64,000 nt of DNA, taken from NCBI GenBank assembly GCA_021801265.1, contig JAJYYE010000002.1, positions 62,001-126,000 on the forward strand, written 5' to 3'. The stretch's first letter is position 1; every line of letters begins with the position of its first letter. Shown here one piece after another: positions 63,612-64,000 of the stretch. The notes under the pieces are model-generated. The model did not search any database and was not told the DNA's origin. It saw only the letters and a program-made list of their open reading frames with translations. Both the position numbers and the translations under genes were made by a program. This DNA is from Pseudomonadota bacterium (GTDB taxonomy: Bacteria; Pseudomonadota; Gammaproteobacteria; Halothiobacillales; Halothiobacillaceae).

Positions 63612-64000
63612 TTAACTCTGCTCCAGCTCTGGCGGTATGCCGCCCAAGCCTTCACGCACCAACACGAACCCATCCCCCGTCATATCAATCACGGTCGAGG
63701 GTGCCTGCGCCAAAAAACCCGCACTGACGATCATATCCACTTGACGCTCGACGGCTTTAGGGAAAAATTCCGGCTCCTCCATGGGTTCATCAAAATCTGG
63801 CAAAACCAGTGACGCGCTGAGAATCGGCGCGGATAACGCATGTACGATCGCCTTAAGTACCGGATGCTCAGGGACACGCAACCCAATCGAGCGTTTTTTC
63901 GCGTGAAGCAATCGCCTTGGAACCTCGCTGGTGGCCTCCAAGATAAACGTGAACGGCCCCGGTGTATGCGCTCTTAGAAAACGGTAATGGGGATTACCGA
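63612..64000 (-). CDS. YciO/Sua5/YrdC-family protein, C-terminal part (5' end outside window)
   Basis: The frame is open to the window edge, so the N-terminus lies beyond base 64000; the track's start at 63941 is an internal TTG. HTPGPFTFILEATSEVPRRLL, KKRSIGLRVPEH and the end VREGLGGIPPEL match the YciO branch of the threonylcarbamoyl-AMP synthase fold. Sua5/TsaC enzymes make the precursor of t6A in tRNA; YciO proteins share the fold but their activity is weaker or different. First gene of the scpA transcript. Confidence 0.85.
   Translation of the reverse strand, partial: GNPHYRFLRAHTPGPFTFILEATSEVPRRLLHAKKRSIGLRVPEHPVLKAIVHALSAPILSASLVLPDFDEPMEEPEFFPKAVERQVDMIVSAGFLAQAPSTVIDMTGDGFVLVREGLGGIPPELEQS

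Overview
The window reads as a chromosomal segment of a motile, Gram-negative gammaproteobacterium. Evidence is the Bam, Lpx and RseP envelope genes, the dapA-bamC and rsmI/lpoA-yraN-diaA neighbourhoods known from gammaproteobacteria, chemotaxis genes with flagellar-type promoters, and moderate GC. The proteins suggest an environmental Halothiobacillus/Chromatiales-like lineage, but no search could be run and this is a weak inference. I see no rRNA, tRNA, CRISPR array, prophage or intact insertion sequence.

Left part (1-14.3 kb): the end of an FlgT-like gene faces a membrane GGDEF/EAL protein with a PhnD-like periplasmic sensor. Then come argG and the dapA-bamC pair, a 560-bp gene-free stretch, and rsmI divergent from lpoA-yraN-diaA. 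An FAD oxidase and a ypjD-type membrane gene follow. Middle-left (14.3-24.3 kb): a MITE-like repeat, a HugZ-like protein, and a chemoreceptor with a sigma-28-like promoter. Next are a squalene-synthase-like protein, an active-site-poor SDR, a decayed HerA-like ATPase, an EipA-like lipoprotein and other small membrane proteins. The yjcH-actP acetate uptake pair and an outer-membrane protein close this part. Then (24.3-30.1 kb): rlhA, a YadG/YadH ABC exporter, a TRIC-type channel and hemN.

Signalling region (30.2-40.2 kb): cheV, cheR, comEC, a histidine kinase and a double-REC response regulator run leftwards, close together, behind a perfect sigma-28 promoter (TAAA-N15-GCCGATAA). Divergently, a SiaABCD-like module (PP2C phosphatase, SiaB-like kinase, SiaC-like switch, diguanylate cyclase) runs rightwards. 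The phosphatase and the histidine kinase across the divide share the same CBS-like N-terminal input domain. This is the most unusual part of the window. It may tie motility, DNA uptake and c-di-GMP control together.

Right part (40.3-64 kb): pldA, then a complete RND tripartite efflux operon. After these, all on the minus strand, comes the classical essential envelope/translation cluster read right to left: yciO-like, a site-2 protease, scpA; rpsB-tsf; pyrH-frr-uppS-cdsA-dxr-rseP-bamA-skp-lpxD-fabZ-lpxA, then fumC where lpxB often lies. Many of its genes overlap by GTGA or ATGA. lpxA carries a 12-G homopolymer, and rpsB has a structured leader with a long-range helix.
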